DNA from: Candidatus Limnocylindrales bacterium
Lineage (GTDB): Bacteria > Chloroflexota > Limnocylindria > Limnocylindrales > CSP1-4
Direction of reading: 5' to 3'
Assembly (NCBI GenBank): GCA_030647575.1
Contig: JAUSJS010000098.1
Span: 1-11,901, forward strand
Length of the DNA: 11,901 bases
In this document: positions 4,606-11,901 of the stretch, one piece after another
Numbering within the stretch: position 1 is the stretch's first letter
Layout: each line of letters starts with the position of its first letter
The notes under the pieces: model-generated
What the model was told of the DNA's origin: nothing
The model's database searches: none
What the model saw: the letters and a program-made list of their open reading frames with translations, nothing else
Translations under genes and position numbers: made by a program

Positions 4606-5907
4606 GTGCCGGTCACACCCGTCCTGATCCTGATCGTCGCCGCGGTCGCCGTGAACCTCGTCCTGATGGCGTTCATCGTCATCCCGCCGATGCTCGGCCG
4701 GCCAAGTCGACTGGCGCCCGGAACTAAGGCGACCGATGCGGCCGATCGAACGGCCGCCGAGGCGGCTGTCGTCGGAGGCCTGGTCGCGACCGCAGGGGAG
4801 GACGGGCTCGCGAATCCCACCTACGACCGGATCGTCCGGATCGTGGCCTGGGTCTTCCTCCTGACGACGACCGCCATCGTCGCCGCGACCGGCCTGTGGG
4901 CCGAAACGCAGCCGGCCATCCTGGTGCTGCTCGCATTCGGTGGGTTGTTCGTGGTCGTCGTCCATGACCTCCTGCCGGCCGACATCCTTGGACCGGCCAA
5001 GTTCGTCGTCGAGGGATCGGTCGCGATCACCGTGGCGACCCTGCTGGTCGCCCTGACCGGTGGCGTCGCCAGCCCATTCTTCTTCGTCTTCCCGTTGATC
5101 GTCGGCGGGGCCGCGCTGGTCGTCTCATCGACCATCACCGTCGCCCTCGCTGGCGGCGCAACCCTTGGCTACGTCCTCGCCATCTTTGCCGGATCGCCGG
5201 CGGGCGCCCTCGGGCCGGTAACCGCGGCCACCGTCGGGGTCAACCTGACGGCGCTGATCCTCCTGGCCTATGCGGCCATGGTCATCGCCCGCGAGCAACG
5301 CCGGACCCGCGATGCGGCCATCCGGCTGTCCACCGTGGATCCGCTTACGGGGCTGTTCAACCGGACCTTCTTCTTTGCCGCGGTCGGCCGAGAGATCGCC
5401 CGCTGCGCCCGGTCCGGTCGTGGCTTCTGCCTGCTGATGATGGATCTCGACGACCTTAAGGCGATCAACGACCGGCTCGGGCACTTCCAGGGCGACAGGG
5501 TCCTGCGCGGCGTCGGTGAAGTGATCGCCGACGGGGTTCGACGGATCGACACGGCGGCGCGCTACGGCGGTGACGAGTTCGTGGTGCTCCTCCCCGAAAC
5601 CGATCCGACGGGCGCCTTCGTCCTCGCCGAGAAGATCCGGCTGGGGGTCAACGCCATGGCGATCGATCTGCCCGACGCGGCCCATCCGTCGGTCTCGGTC
5701 GGCGTCGTCAGCTACCCGGGGGACGGGCGAACGGCCGACGAGCTGATGATCAGCGCCGACAACGCGATGTACGCATCGAAGCGCGCCGGCAAGGATCGCG
5801 TGACCGGCGTCTCGATCCCGATCCACCAGGGTGGCCGCCACGCCGGACACGACGCTGGATCGGAAGGGGCGGGCGTCGACGACTCAGGTGTAGCATCGCC
5901 TTCGTGA
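4606..5907 (+). CDS. Membrane-anchored GGDEF diguanylate cyclase
   Basis: The 433-residue product makes cyclic di-GMP from two GTP. The N-terminal half is membrane-embedded: one helix at about residues 5-27, a 50-residue hydrophilic loop, then five or six helices between about 78 and 228. The GGDEF domain follows (about 240-395), with DPLTGLFNR at 245-253 and the catalytic GGDEF at 321-325. The inhibitory I-site RxxD is present as RRID (312-315), exactly five residues before GGDEF, so product feedback is expected. No EAL domain is seen. The GTG at 4606 is preferred for its GGGGAG site and the fit to the -10 at 4548; in-frame TTG 4501 and ATG 4552 are alternatives that add an Arg-rich stretch. 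The stop overlaps the GTG of the next gene. The membrane part is not a MASE domain I can name; its signal is unknown. Confidence 0.93.
   Translation: MPVTPVLILIVAAVAVNLVLMAFIVIPPMLGRPSRLAPGTKATDAADRTAAEAAVVGGLVATAGEDGLANPTYDRIVRIVAWVFLLTTTAIVAATGLWAETQPAILVLLAFGGLFVVVVHDLLPADILGPAKFVVEGSVAITVATLLVALTGGVASPFFFVFPLIVGGAALVVSSTITVALAGGATLGYVLAIFAGSPAGALGPVTAATVGVNLTALILLAYAAMVIAREQRRTRDAAIRLSTVDPLTGLFNRTFFFAAVGREIARCARSGRGFCLLMMDLDDLKAINDRLGHFQGDRVLRGVGEVIADGVRRIDTAARYGGDEFVVLLPETDPTGAFVLAEKIRLGVNAMAIDLPDAAHPSVSVGVVSYPGDGRTADELMISADNAMYASKRAGKDRVTGVSIPIHQGGRHAGHDAGSEGAGVDDSGVASPS
5891..5896 (+). promoter_or_regulatory. Candidate -10 giving a leaderless PLP-enzyme mRNA
   Basis: TAGCAT lies seven bases before the GTG at 5904, inside the last codons of the cyclase gene. 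No Shine-Dalgarno precedes the GTG. The same hexamer is found upstream of the Lrp/AsnC gene (3943-3948). Translational coupling through the GTGA overlap is the alternative way of starting this gene. Confidence 0.4.
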
Positions 5908-7196
5908 GCGACCCAGACCCGAGACCGGACAGAGGATCGGAGCGCGCCGCCCAGGGCTTCTCGACGCGCGCCATCCAGGCGGCGTCGCGTGCCCCGCGGC
6001 TCGATCAGACACCGACCAGCGTCCCGATCTACCAGACCGCCACCTTCGCCTCCGGCGACGCCGATGAGCTAGGCCGGGTGGCGGCCGATCCTCGCGCCGG
6101 ATACGCCTACAGCCGCATCTCCAACCCGACGACCGCGGCCCTCGGCTCCGCCTATGCCGAGCTTGCCGGCGGGGAGGCCGGCCTCGCGCTGGCATCCGGC
6201 ATGGGCGCGATCCACGCTGCGCTGGCATCGCTGCTGCGGGCCGGCGACCGAGTCGTGGCCCCGGTCGCCCTGTACGGCTCGACACGGGCGCTGCTGCTGC
6301 ACACGTTCGGCGGTTTCGGCGTCCGGGTCGATTTCGTGGACACCACGGACCTGGGCGCCGTGGCCGACGCCCTGACCGCGGCCCCGACCCGCGTCCTCTA
6401 TGCCGAGACCATCGCCAACCCGACGACCTACCTTGCCGACCACGCAGCGCTCGCCGAGCTCGCCCATCGCCATGGCGCGCGGTACGTCGTCGATAACACC
6501 TTTGCCTCGCCGTATGTCTGCCGGCCGCTGGAGCTCGGCACAGATCTCGTGGTCGAATCCGCGACGAAGTTCCTGGGCGGGCACAGCGACCTGATCGCTG
6601 GGGTCGTGGCCGGTCCGCGCGAGCTCATCGTCAAGGTCGAGCGGGTCCAGATCGACACCGGCGCGACCCTCGGGCCGTTGGAGGCGTTCCTGGTCCTGCG
6701 CGGAATCCTGACCCTGGCCGTGCGCGCGGAGCGCCATGCCCGGACCGCGGCGGCACTGGCCGCCTGGCTCGAACGCCAGGAGGCGGTGCGCTCGGTGCTC
6801 TACCCGGGCCTGCCCAGCCATCCGCAGCACGACGTGGCCGGCCGCCAGTTCAGGCCGGGCGTCGCCGGCGGCATGCTCGCATTCGAGGTCCATGGTGGGC
6901 GTGAGGCCGGCCGAGCCGTCATCGACTCGCTCAGGCTCCCAGAGCTGACCGCCTCGCTCGGCAGCGTCCACACGATGGTCGTCCATCCGCCGTCCACGTC
7001 CCACCGCCAGTCGAGCGAATCCGAGCTGCTCGAAGCCGGGATCACGCCGGGACTGCTTCGCGTCTCGGTTGGCCTCGAGGATCTCGAGGACCTGCAGGCC
7101 GACTTCAGCGCGGCGCTGGCCGAGGCACGTGCCGCCGTTCCTGCCGAGGGGCCTGCCGCCACCCGCGAGTCCGCCCCGGCCATCGGCGTCGGCTAG
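5904..7196 (+). CDS. Cys/Met-metabolism PLP-dependent enzyme (cystathionine gamma-synthase/lyase family)
   Basis: The 430-residue enzyme belongs to the fold-type I Cys/Met family. The PLP lysine is K222 in SATKFLGGHSDLIAG; other family marks are YSRISNPT (69-76), the SGMGAIHA loop (98-105) that holds the phosphate, VALYGSTRALL (121-131), D197 in VVDNTFASPYVCRPLE and HPPSTSHRQ near the C-terminus. The family includes cystathionine gamma-synthase, cystathionine gamma-lyase, methionine gamma-lyase and O-acyl-homoserine sulfhydrylases. The position after LYG is Ser, where methionine gamma-lyases usually have Cys, so a classical gamma-lyase on methionine is less likely. The HPPSTSHRQ end is closer to sulfhydrylase or lyase members; I cannot choose. 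The start overlaps the previous stop as GTGA. The last 20 or so residues form a low-complexity Ala/Pro tail. Confidence 0.92.
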   Translation: MSDPDPRPDRGSERAAQGFSTRAIQAASRAPRLDQTPTSVPIYQTATFASGDADELGRVAADPRAGYAYSRISNPTTAALGSAYAELAGGEAGLALASGMGAIHAALASLLRAGDRVVAPVALYGSTRALLLHTFGGFGVRVDFVDTTDLGAVADALTAAPTRVLYAETIANPTTYLADHAALAELAHRHGARYVVDNTFASPYVCRPLELGTDLVVESATKFLGGHSDLIAGVVAGPRELIVKVERVQIDTGATLGPLEAFLVLRGILTLAVRAERHARTAAALAAWLERQEAVRSVLYPGLPSHPQHDVAGRQFRPGVAGGMLAFEVHGGREAGRAVIDSLRLPELTASLGSVHTMVVHPPSTSHRQSSESELLEAGITPGLLRVSVGLEDLEDLQADFSAALAEARAAVPAEGPAATRESAPAIGVG

Positions 7197-7207
7197 GGGT
7201 CCGGGTC

Positions 7208-8650
7208 ATCGCGACTCCGGCTGCGGTTTCGGCGGCCTCTACGCGAGCGGCCGGCCTGGGCGTCCCGGCCCGCCTGGGCCATGGCCTGTGGCGCCTCCTG
7301 ACCTCGGTCGACTTCGCCGTCGCCCAGATCATCATCCTGGGCCTGCTCGCGGTCGTCGGCATGACGATCCGCCAGCTGCCCGATTTCGCGTTCCGCTCGG
7401 CGTCCGACTACGCAGCCGCGCTCGAGGATCTCCACGCGCGCTACGACCCGGTCCTGGGTGCCGGCGTGGTCGACGTGTTGGAACGCCTGAGTGCCTTCGC
7501 GATCTTCCGGTCGGTCTGGTTCAGCGCCGGGCTGACGGTTCTGGTCGTCTCGATCGTGGTCTGTACCCTGGATCGAACCCCACGCATGTGGCGCGGCGTG
7601 ACCGAGATCCGGGTCGACCAGCCGGAGCCGTTCTTCGACCCGCGCCTCCCGGACCGCGCGGCGATGAGCGAAGTCCCGGTCGAGAACGTTCGGGCAATCC
7701 TGCGCCGCAACGGTTTCCGGGTACGGCAGGCGACCGGCGTCGACGGCACGCGCTTTCTGTATGGCGATCGCCACCAGTACACGAAGATGGCGACCCTGTT
7801 CACGCACGCCGGCCTTGTCACGTTCCTGATCGCGGCGGCCGTCACCGCGCGGCTGGGCGAGGAGCAGGGCCTGGTCGTCCCGGAGGGCAGCTCGCTGACC
7901 GTTCAGCCGATCGGCACGCCAGGCCTGCTCCTGGTCAAGAACCTGGACTTCCAGGCACCCGGCTTCAAGACCGGCCAGGCCTCCGACTTCACGACGGACC
8001 TGGCGGTCTACCAGGACGGTCGCGAGATCGCCCGAAAGACGATCCGGGTCAACGATCCGCTCTCGGTCGGCGGGTACACGTTCCACCAGAACGGCTTCGG
8101 GCCCGCGCCGTACCTCGTGGTGCGCGATGCCGAGGGCAAGCCGCTATGGGACGGCGCGGTGCCCTTGACCGATGCTGCGGCCGGTTCGCCGTACGGCATC
8201 GTGGGCGTGCCCGGACGCGATCTGGGGCTCCAGCTGCTGCTGCGCAGGGCTGCCGATGGCACCGGCGTGGTCCTGATCCTGCCCTACCGGGTGGTGGGCA
8301 CGAACCCGGACGGGACGCCGATCGCCGAGAACTTCACGGCGCTCGCGCTGGCCAAGGGTGAGACTGGCGTGGCCCGCGACCTCGGCCTGACCGTGGAGCT
8401 TCGCGGGGTCGACGAGTACACCCTGCTGATCGCCAAGCGGGACCCGGGCCAGGGCCTCGTCTGGCTCGCGTTCGGGCTGCTGATCGCAGGAATCACGGTC
8501 ACCTTCTACCTGCCGCGCCGCCGGGTCTGGACCCGCATGACACCGGACGGCCGGCTCGGGATCGTCTGGCGCTCGGATCGCTACATCGACGTCGAGCGCG
8601 AGTTCGGCCGGCTGCTCGACCAGCTCGTCGCCGCGCGCCGGGCGACCTGA
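7208..8650 (+). CDS. resB: ResB-type cytochrome c biogenesis protein, start codon uncertain
   Basis: ResB/Ccs1 works with ResC/CcsA in System II cytochrome c maturation, delivering and attaching haem outside the membrane. Conserved parts are LLTSVDFAVAQIIILGLLAV just before the first ATG (first helix), FRSVWFSAGLTVLVVSIVVC (second helix), the KMATLFTHAGLVTFLIAAAV helix with a conserved His, the outer-domain motif VNDPLSVGGYTFHQNGFG, and a last helix GLVWLAFGLLIAGITVTFYL followed by RRRVW. The first ATG (7361) would cut off the first helix and has no ribosome binding site. The frame is open upstream to the end of the previous gene but has no ATG, GTG or TTG there. I place the start at ATC 7208, eight bases after AGGGG (7195-7199), giving 480 residues; CTG codons at 7256, 7274 and 7286 are alternatives. 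No ccsA/resC gene is in the window. Confidence 0.88.
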   Translation: MATPAAVSAASTRAAGLGVPARLGHGLWRLLTSVDFAVAQIIILGLLAVVGMTIRQLPDFAFRSASDYAAALEDLHARYDPVLGAGVVDVLERLSAFAIFRSVWFSAGLTVLVVSIVVCTLDRTPRMWRGVTEIRVDQPEPFFDPRLPDRAAMSEVPVENVRAILRRNGFRVRQATGVDGTRFLYGDRHQYTKMATLFTHAGLVTFLIAAAVTARLGEEQGLVVPEGSSLTVQPIGTPGLLLVKNLDFQAPGFKTGQASDFTTDLAVYQDGREIARKTIRVNDPLSVGGYTFHQNGFGPAPYLVVRDAEGKPLWDGAVPLTDAAAGSPYGIVGVPGRDLGLQLLLRRAADGTGVVLILPYRVVGTNPDGTPIAENFTALALAKGETGVARDLGLTVELRGVDEYTLLIAKRDPGQGLVWLAFGLLIAGITVTFYLPRRRVWTRMTPDGRLGIVWRSDRYIDVEREFGRLLDQLVAARRAT

Positions 8651-8665
8651 GCCAGCGGCCCGGGC

Positions 8666-10159
8666 ATGGCCTCGCTCCACGATCTCCATCGCGCGCTGTT
8701 CCCCACGGCCCGCCCGATCGGTGCGACGGAGCTGAGTCCGGAGCGGGGCGAGCGCGAGGTCGGCTGGGTGCGCGTGCTCAAGTCACGGGTGCCGGCGTTC
8801 GATGCCCTGGAAACCGGCGATCTCGCGATCATTCCCGGCCCGGCCCTCGCGGTCGTCGCACCGGGGGCCGGCCAGATCCATGAGCTCGCCGTGGCGCTTG
8901 CCCGTGGCCGGGTGCCGGCCGTGCTGCTGGTCGAGGGCGACACCGGGAGCGAGGCGCTCGCGACCCTCGCTGAGGCCGCGGCGACCGCCGGTCTGACGGT
9001 GATCTCCGTGGGTCGCGTCGACCCGGTCGGACTGGAGCGGAGCGTCATCGGCTTTCTGGTGAATCGTCGCGCCGAGCTGGACCGCCGGGCCTCGGAGCTG
9101 GAGGCGCAGCTCGCCCGCTTCGCGCTCCTGGGTCGCGGTCTCGACGTCCTGGTCGCCGCAATCGGCGCCTTTCTGGGTCGAGCGGTGGTCATCGAGGGCC
9201 GCCGCGGCGATTTGATCGCCATCCATGCTCCCGCCGATCTGCCGGCCGCGGCGGCCGCGGCGGCCCGCTATCTCGCCCGTCCCAGCGGGGGCGCGGCGAT
9301 GCGCATCCCGATTCCGGCTCCGTCGGGCGAGCCGGGCCCGGGCGGCCGGCTGATCCTGCTGGGCGACGACCCGCCGAACGAGCTGGAACGAATCGCCGCG
9401 AACCGGATCGCCGCACTGCTGGCGCTGGAGCTGGCTCGAGACTCGGCCGTCCGGCAGGCGCGCGAGGAGACCCGTCGAGGGGACCTGCTGCCCGCGGACG
9501 GGCCAGCCTGGGTGATGCTGCTGGCGAGCCAGGGCAACGGCACTGGACCGGACGACATCGCGGCCCTCGAAGAGACCCGGGCCGAGCTCGGGTTGCTGAT
9601 GTCGCCGCGGCGCCTCGCGCTCCGTGGCAGCTCGGAGAGCCTGGAGCTGCGGATCGTGGCCGCCGCTCCGCCAGACGACCCCGCCGGGCTGTCCGTTGCC
9701 GAACGGATCGCCACGTTCCTGGATCGTACGGTGGCCGTCTCTCGTCCGTTCAGCGAGCCCGGCGCGAGACCTGCCGCCGAGGCCGCCGCTCGGGCGACGC
9801 TGGAGGCGGCTGAGCTGCTGGTGAGTCCACCCCGCATCGTTCGCGCGGCGAGGTTGCCCGCCTATCTGCTGCTCGGCAATGTCCGGAATCTGCCCGATGG
9901 GTTGCGCCAGGCACGCGAATTGCTCGGACCGATCCTCGTCGGGCGGCCCGAGCTGCAACGCGATCGACTCGACACGCTGCTGGCCGTGCTCGGTTCGGCG
10001 AGCCTCGGCGAGGCTGCCACGCGCCTTCGAGTGCATCGAAACACCGTCGCCTACCGGGTGTCGCGCCTCGAGGAGCTCGGGGACTGGGACCTGTCCGACC
10101 CGGATCTGCGCTTTGCCCTGGCGCTTGCCGCAAGGATCATGCGAAATGCACAAGAATGA
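8666..10159 (+). CDS. PucR/CdaR-type transcriptional regulator
   Basis: The 497-residue protein has the PucR layout. The N-terminal part (about 1-125) resembles the purine-catabolism-regulator domain: LKSRVPAFDALETGDLAIIP and VPAVLLVEGD. A probable helical linker with RRAELDRRASELEAQLARF follows at about 130-150, then a GAF-like middle region. The C-terminal HTH_30 domain is unmistakable (about 436-490): DTLLAVLGSASLGEAATRLR, VHRNTVAYRVSRLEELGDWD and DLRFALALAARIM. Family members control purine, sugar-acid, proline or nitrogen metabolism, usually as activators responding to a metabolite. The ATG lies 15 bases after the ResB stop with no clear ribosome binding site, so translation may be coupled to resB. 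glnA follows after 168 bases, which makes it a natural candidate target. The effector is unknown. Confidence 0.9.
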   Translation: MASLHDLHRALFPTARPIGATELSPERGEREVGWVRVLKSRVPAFDALETGDLAIIPGPALAVVAPGAGQIHELAVALARGRVPAVLLVEGDTGSEALATLAEAAATAGLTVISVGRVDPVGLERSVIGFLVNRRAELDRRASELEAQLARFALLGRGLDVLVAAIGAFLGRAVVIEGRRGDLIAIHAPADLPAAAAAAARYLARPSGGAAMRIPIPAPSGEPGPGGRLILLGDDPPNELERIAANRIAALLALELARDSAVRQAREETRRGDLLPADGPAWVMLLASQGNGTGPDDIAALEETRAELGLLMSPRRLALRGSSESLELRIVAAAPPDDPAGLSVAERIATFLDRTVAVSRPFSEPGARPAAEAAARATLEAAELLVSPPRIVRAARLPAYLLLGNVRNLPDGLRQARELLGPILVGRPELQRDRLDTLLAVLGSASLGEAATRLRVHRNTVAYRVSRLEELGDWDLSDPDLRFALALAARIMRNAQE

Positions 10160-10310
10160 TGGAGTCAGCGGCACTGCACCGCAACCCGTTGGGCTGGTAC
10201 CGTTAGCGGCAGCGCGGCTGAGCCGGGCAATTATGCCGTGTGCACAAGTATCGCCCCATCGTCGCCCGCGAACGTCCTTGGATGCGTACCCAAACCCCAT
10301 TCATTGCCCG

Positions 10311-10316
10311 AGGAGG
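10311..10316 (+). promoter_or_regulatory. Ribosome binding site of glnA
   Basis: AGGAGG lies 11 bases before GTG 10328 and decides this start over the in-frame GTG at 10238. The rest of 10160-10327 shows a symmetrical GGCA-ATTA-TGCC at 10226-10237 with AATTAT (10229-10234) as a possible -10; no -35 box is evident. Confidence 0.75.
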
Positions 10317-10327
10317 GACCGTCGACC

Positions 10328-11683
10328 GTGGCCCAGAGCAAGGAATCCAGCGCCAAGATCGAAGCGGCCAAGGAGCAGGGCATCCGCTTCATCCAGCTCC
10401 AGTTCACCGACATCATCGGCCACGTCAAGGCGGTGACGATCCCGATCCATCAGCTCGAGAGCTCGGTCGAGCACGGGACCTGGTTCGACGGCTCATCGAT
10501 CGAGGGGTTCACCCGGATCGCCGAGTCCGACCAGTACCTGATGCCGGACATGGACACCTTCTCGGAGATTCCGTGGCAGCCGGGTTCCGGGCCTCGCGGG
10601 ACGGCACGGGTGATCTGCGATGTCTTCACCCCGCGCGGCGAGCCCTTCGCAGGCGATCCGCGCCGCGTCCTTCGCCGCCAGGTCGAGCGCGCCAAGGGGC
10701 TCGGCTATGTCGTCAACACCGGCCCCGAGCTCGAGTTCTTCCTGTTCCGTCGGGGCGAGGACGGTGCGATCGAGCCGCTGCCTCACGATCAGGCCGGCTA
10801 CTTCGACTTCTCGACTGACCTCGCCCAGGAGATCCGCCAGGACATGGTCGATGCGCTCGAGGCGTTCGGGATTCGCGTCGAGGCGGCCCACCACGAGGTG
10901 GCCCAAGGCCAGCACGAGATCGACTTCGAGTATTCGGACGCCCTGCGCACCGCCGACAATGCGATCACTTTCAAGTTCGCGCTCAAGGCGATCGCCCAGC
11001 AGCACGGCCTGTACGCCACGTTCATGCCCAAGCCAATCCATGGCATCAACGGCTCCGGGATGCACACCCACCAGAGCCTCTGGTCGATCAGCGAGCAGCG
11101 CAACGCCTTTGCCGACGGCGCCAACCCGTATGGGCTCTCCGACGTCGCACGCTCGTACATGGCCGGGATCCTGGCCCACGCACGGGGGATGATCGCGGTG
11201 CTCGCCCCGCTGGTGAACTCGTACAAGCGGCTGGTGCCCGGCTACGAAGCGCCGACCTACCTCACCTGGGGCCGGACCAACCGATCCGCACTGATCCGGG
11301 TGCCGATGGTCTCGCCCGGCAAGTCGATCGAGGGAACGCGGGCCGAGGTCCGCTGCCCGGACCCGTCGTCCAACACGTACCTTGCCTTCGCGGCGATGAT
11401 CGCGGCCGGCCTGGACGGCGTGGAGAAGGGTCTCCAGCTGGCCGACCCGGTCGAGGAGTCGCTGTTCGAGATGGACGCCGCGACGATCGCGGCCAAGGGC
11501 ATCCGCGAGCTGCCGGGCACGCTCGGCGAGGCGCTCGACGAGCTCGAGGCCGATTCGGTCATCCGGGAAGCGCTTGGCGACCACGTCTTCAGCCACTACG
11601 TCGTGGCCAAGCGGGCCGAGTGGGACGAGTACCGCTCGCAGGTCTCGGACTGGGAGGTCGACCGCTACCTCGACCAGTTCTAG
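10328..11683 (+). CDS. glnA: Glutamine synthetase type I (GSI-alpha)
   Basis: The 451-residue enzyme condenses glutamate and ammonia to glutamine with ATP and acts as a cytoplasmic dodecamer. Family signatures are WFDGSSIEGF, the metal-site GPELEFFLFR, the ATP-site KPIHGINGSGMHTHQSL, and NSYKRLVPGYEAPTYLTWGR with NRSALIRVP. R63 in GFTRIAESDQYL corresponds to the feedback Arg62 of Bacillus GlnA, the length lacks the GSI-beta insertion, and the region where GSI-beta carries the adenylylated Tyr reads EESLFEMD, with Phe. This points to GSI-alpha, regulated by feedback and not by adenylylation. The start at GTG 10328 is supported by AGGAGG; the 30-residue upstream extension from GTG 10238 has no family similarity. 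No GlnR-type operator was recognised upstream; the gene before it encodes a PucR-type regulator. Confidence 0.97.
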   Translation: MAQSKESSAKIEAAKEQGIRFIQLQFTDIIGHVKAVTIPIHQLESSVEHGTWFDGSSIEGFTRIAESDQYLMPDMDTFSEIPWQPGSGPRGTARVICDVFTPRGEPFAGDPRRVLRRQVERAKGLGYVVNTGPELEFFLFRRGEDGAIEPLPHDQAGYFDFSTDLAQEIRQDMVDALEAFGIRVEAAHHEVAQGQHEIDFEYSDALRTADNAITFKFALKAIAQQHGLYATFMPKPIHGINGSGMHTHQSLWSISEQRNAFADGANPYGLSDVARSYMAGILAHARGMIAVLAPLVNSYKRLVPGYEAPTYLTWGRTNRSALIRVPMVSPGKSIEGTRAEVRCPDPSSNTYLAFAAMIAAGLDGVEKGLQLADPVEESLFEMDAATIAAKGIRELPGTLGEALDELEADSVIREALGDHVFSHYVVAKRAEWDEYRSQVSDWEVDRYLDQF

Positions 11684-11779
11684 GCCGGGCGACCGGCAGT
11701 GGGGCGCCACGGGCCGCCAGGAGGGGTGCGACCGCCGCTCCGGGGCGGCCCAGGTCGCGGGCGAGTTGGCTGTGCCGAT

Positions 11780-11852
11780 GGTCGCCAAATTCCAGGCCGG
11801 CCGGTCAGCGCGACGCGCCGAAGCTCGATGCGGTCGCTCATTCCAGGCCGGC
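11780..11852 (+). repeat. Short direct repeat pair downstream of glnA
   Basis: ATTCCAGGCCGGC occurs at 11789-11801 and again at 11840-11852, 51 bases apart. Both copies are preceded within a few bases by GGTCGC, so the similarity extends over about 21 bases with a gap. The surrounding 11684-11901 has no gene that I can support and no T-tailed terminator after glnA. The role is unknown; the stretch could be a regulatory region of a gene beyond the window. Confidence 0.5.
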
Positions 11853-11901
11853 TGAATGAAGGGAACTGGATCCTGGCCGTTCAGTCGTGAGTTCCAGCCA
11901 G

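Noticed and set aside
7069..8361. Plus-strand open frame of 430 codons overlapping the ResB gene
   Set aside because: Pro/Arg/Gly-rich composition with no motifs, while the ResB frame shows the family helices and VNDPL motif.
8783..10300. Minus-strand open frame of 505 codons opposite the PucR-type gene
   Set aside because: Gln/Arg-rich shadow without motifs or a start signal; the plus strand carries the recognisable HTH_30 regulator.
10238..10327. N-terminal extension of glutamine synthetase from GTG 10238
   Set aside because: The 30 added residues match nothing in GSI proteins, and AGGAGG before GTG 10328 gives the normal family length.
11741..11765. CCGCC/GGCGG stem after glnA as its terminator
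   Set aside because: The stem is short and lacks a T-run.

Overview
This is a high-GC bacterial chromosomal window, most likely from a soil or freshwater Chloroflexota lineage or an actinobacterium. The basis is indirect: high GC, a GSI-alpha type glutamine synthetase, a ResB-type (System II) cytochrome c maturation protein, an F420/FMN luciferase-like oxidoreductase, a PucR/CdaR-type regulator, and several genes whose -10 element sits right at the start codon with no Shine-Dalgarno, as in leaderless mRNAs. No single marker fixes the phylum. I see no mobile element, CRISPR array or phage gene, and most of the window looks like ordinary core and accessory metabolism.

Left part (1-1804): the 3' end of a RidA-family gene (2-256), a clean tRNA-Pro(UGG) with encoded CCA (493-569), a cold-shock protein (748-951) with a textbook terminator, and a small VOC-fold protein (1040-1456). 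The 348 bases after it hold no gene I can support.

Middle part (1805-5907): on the minus strand, a LysE/RhtB-type exporter (1805-2419) with a leader that contains a short Arg-rich ORF and an intrinsic terminator immediately before its ribosome binding site. Upstream of it, also on the minus strand, is a 70-residue single-span membrane protein (2614-2826). The strand then switches to plus: a luciferase-like monooxygenase (2956-3891), an Lrp/AsnC regulator (3973-4479) and a membrane-anchored diguanylate cyclase (4606-5907).

Right part (5904-11901): a Cys/Met-metabolism PLP enzyme (5904-7196) whose GTG overlaps the cyclase stop, a ResB protein (about 7208-8650) whose first membrane helix lies upstream of any ATG/GTG/TTG, a PucR-type regulator (8666-10159) and glnA (10328-11683). 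The last 218 bases are non-coding and carry a short direct repeat.

The shared theme is amino-acid and nitrogen/sulfur metabolism: RidA, exporter, Lrp-type sensor, PLP enzyme and glutamine synthetase with an adjacent regulator. The most interesting item is the exporter leader, which looks like a transcription attenuator of unknown ligand or signal. The second is the unconventional start of the ResB gene.
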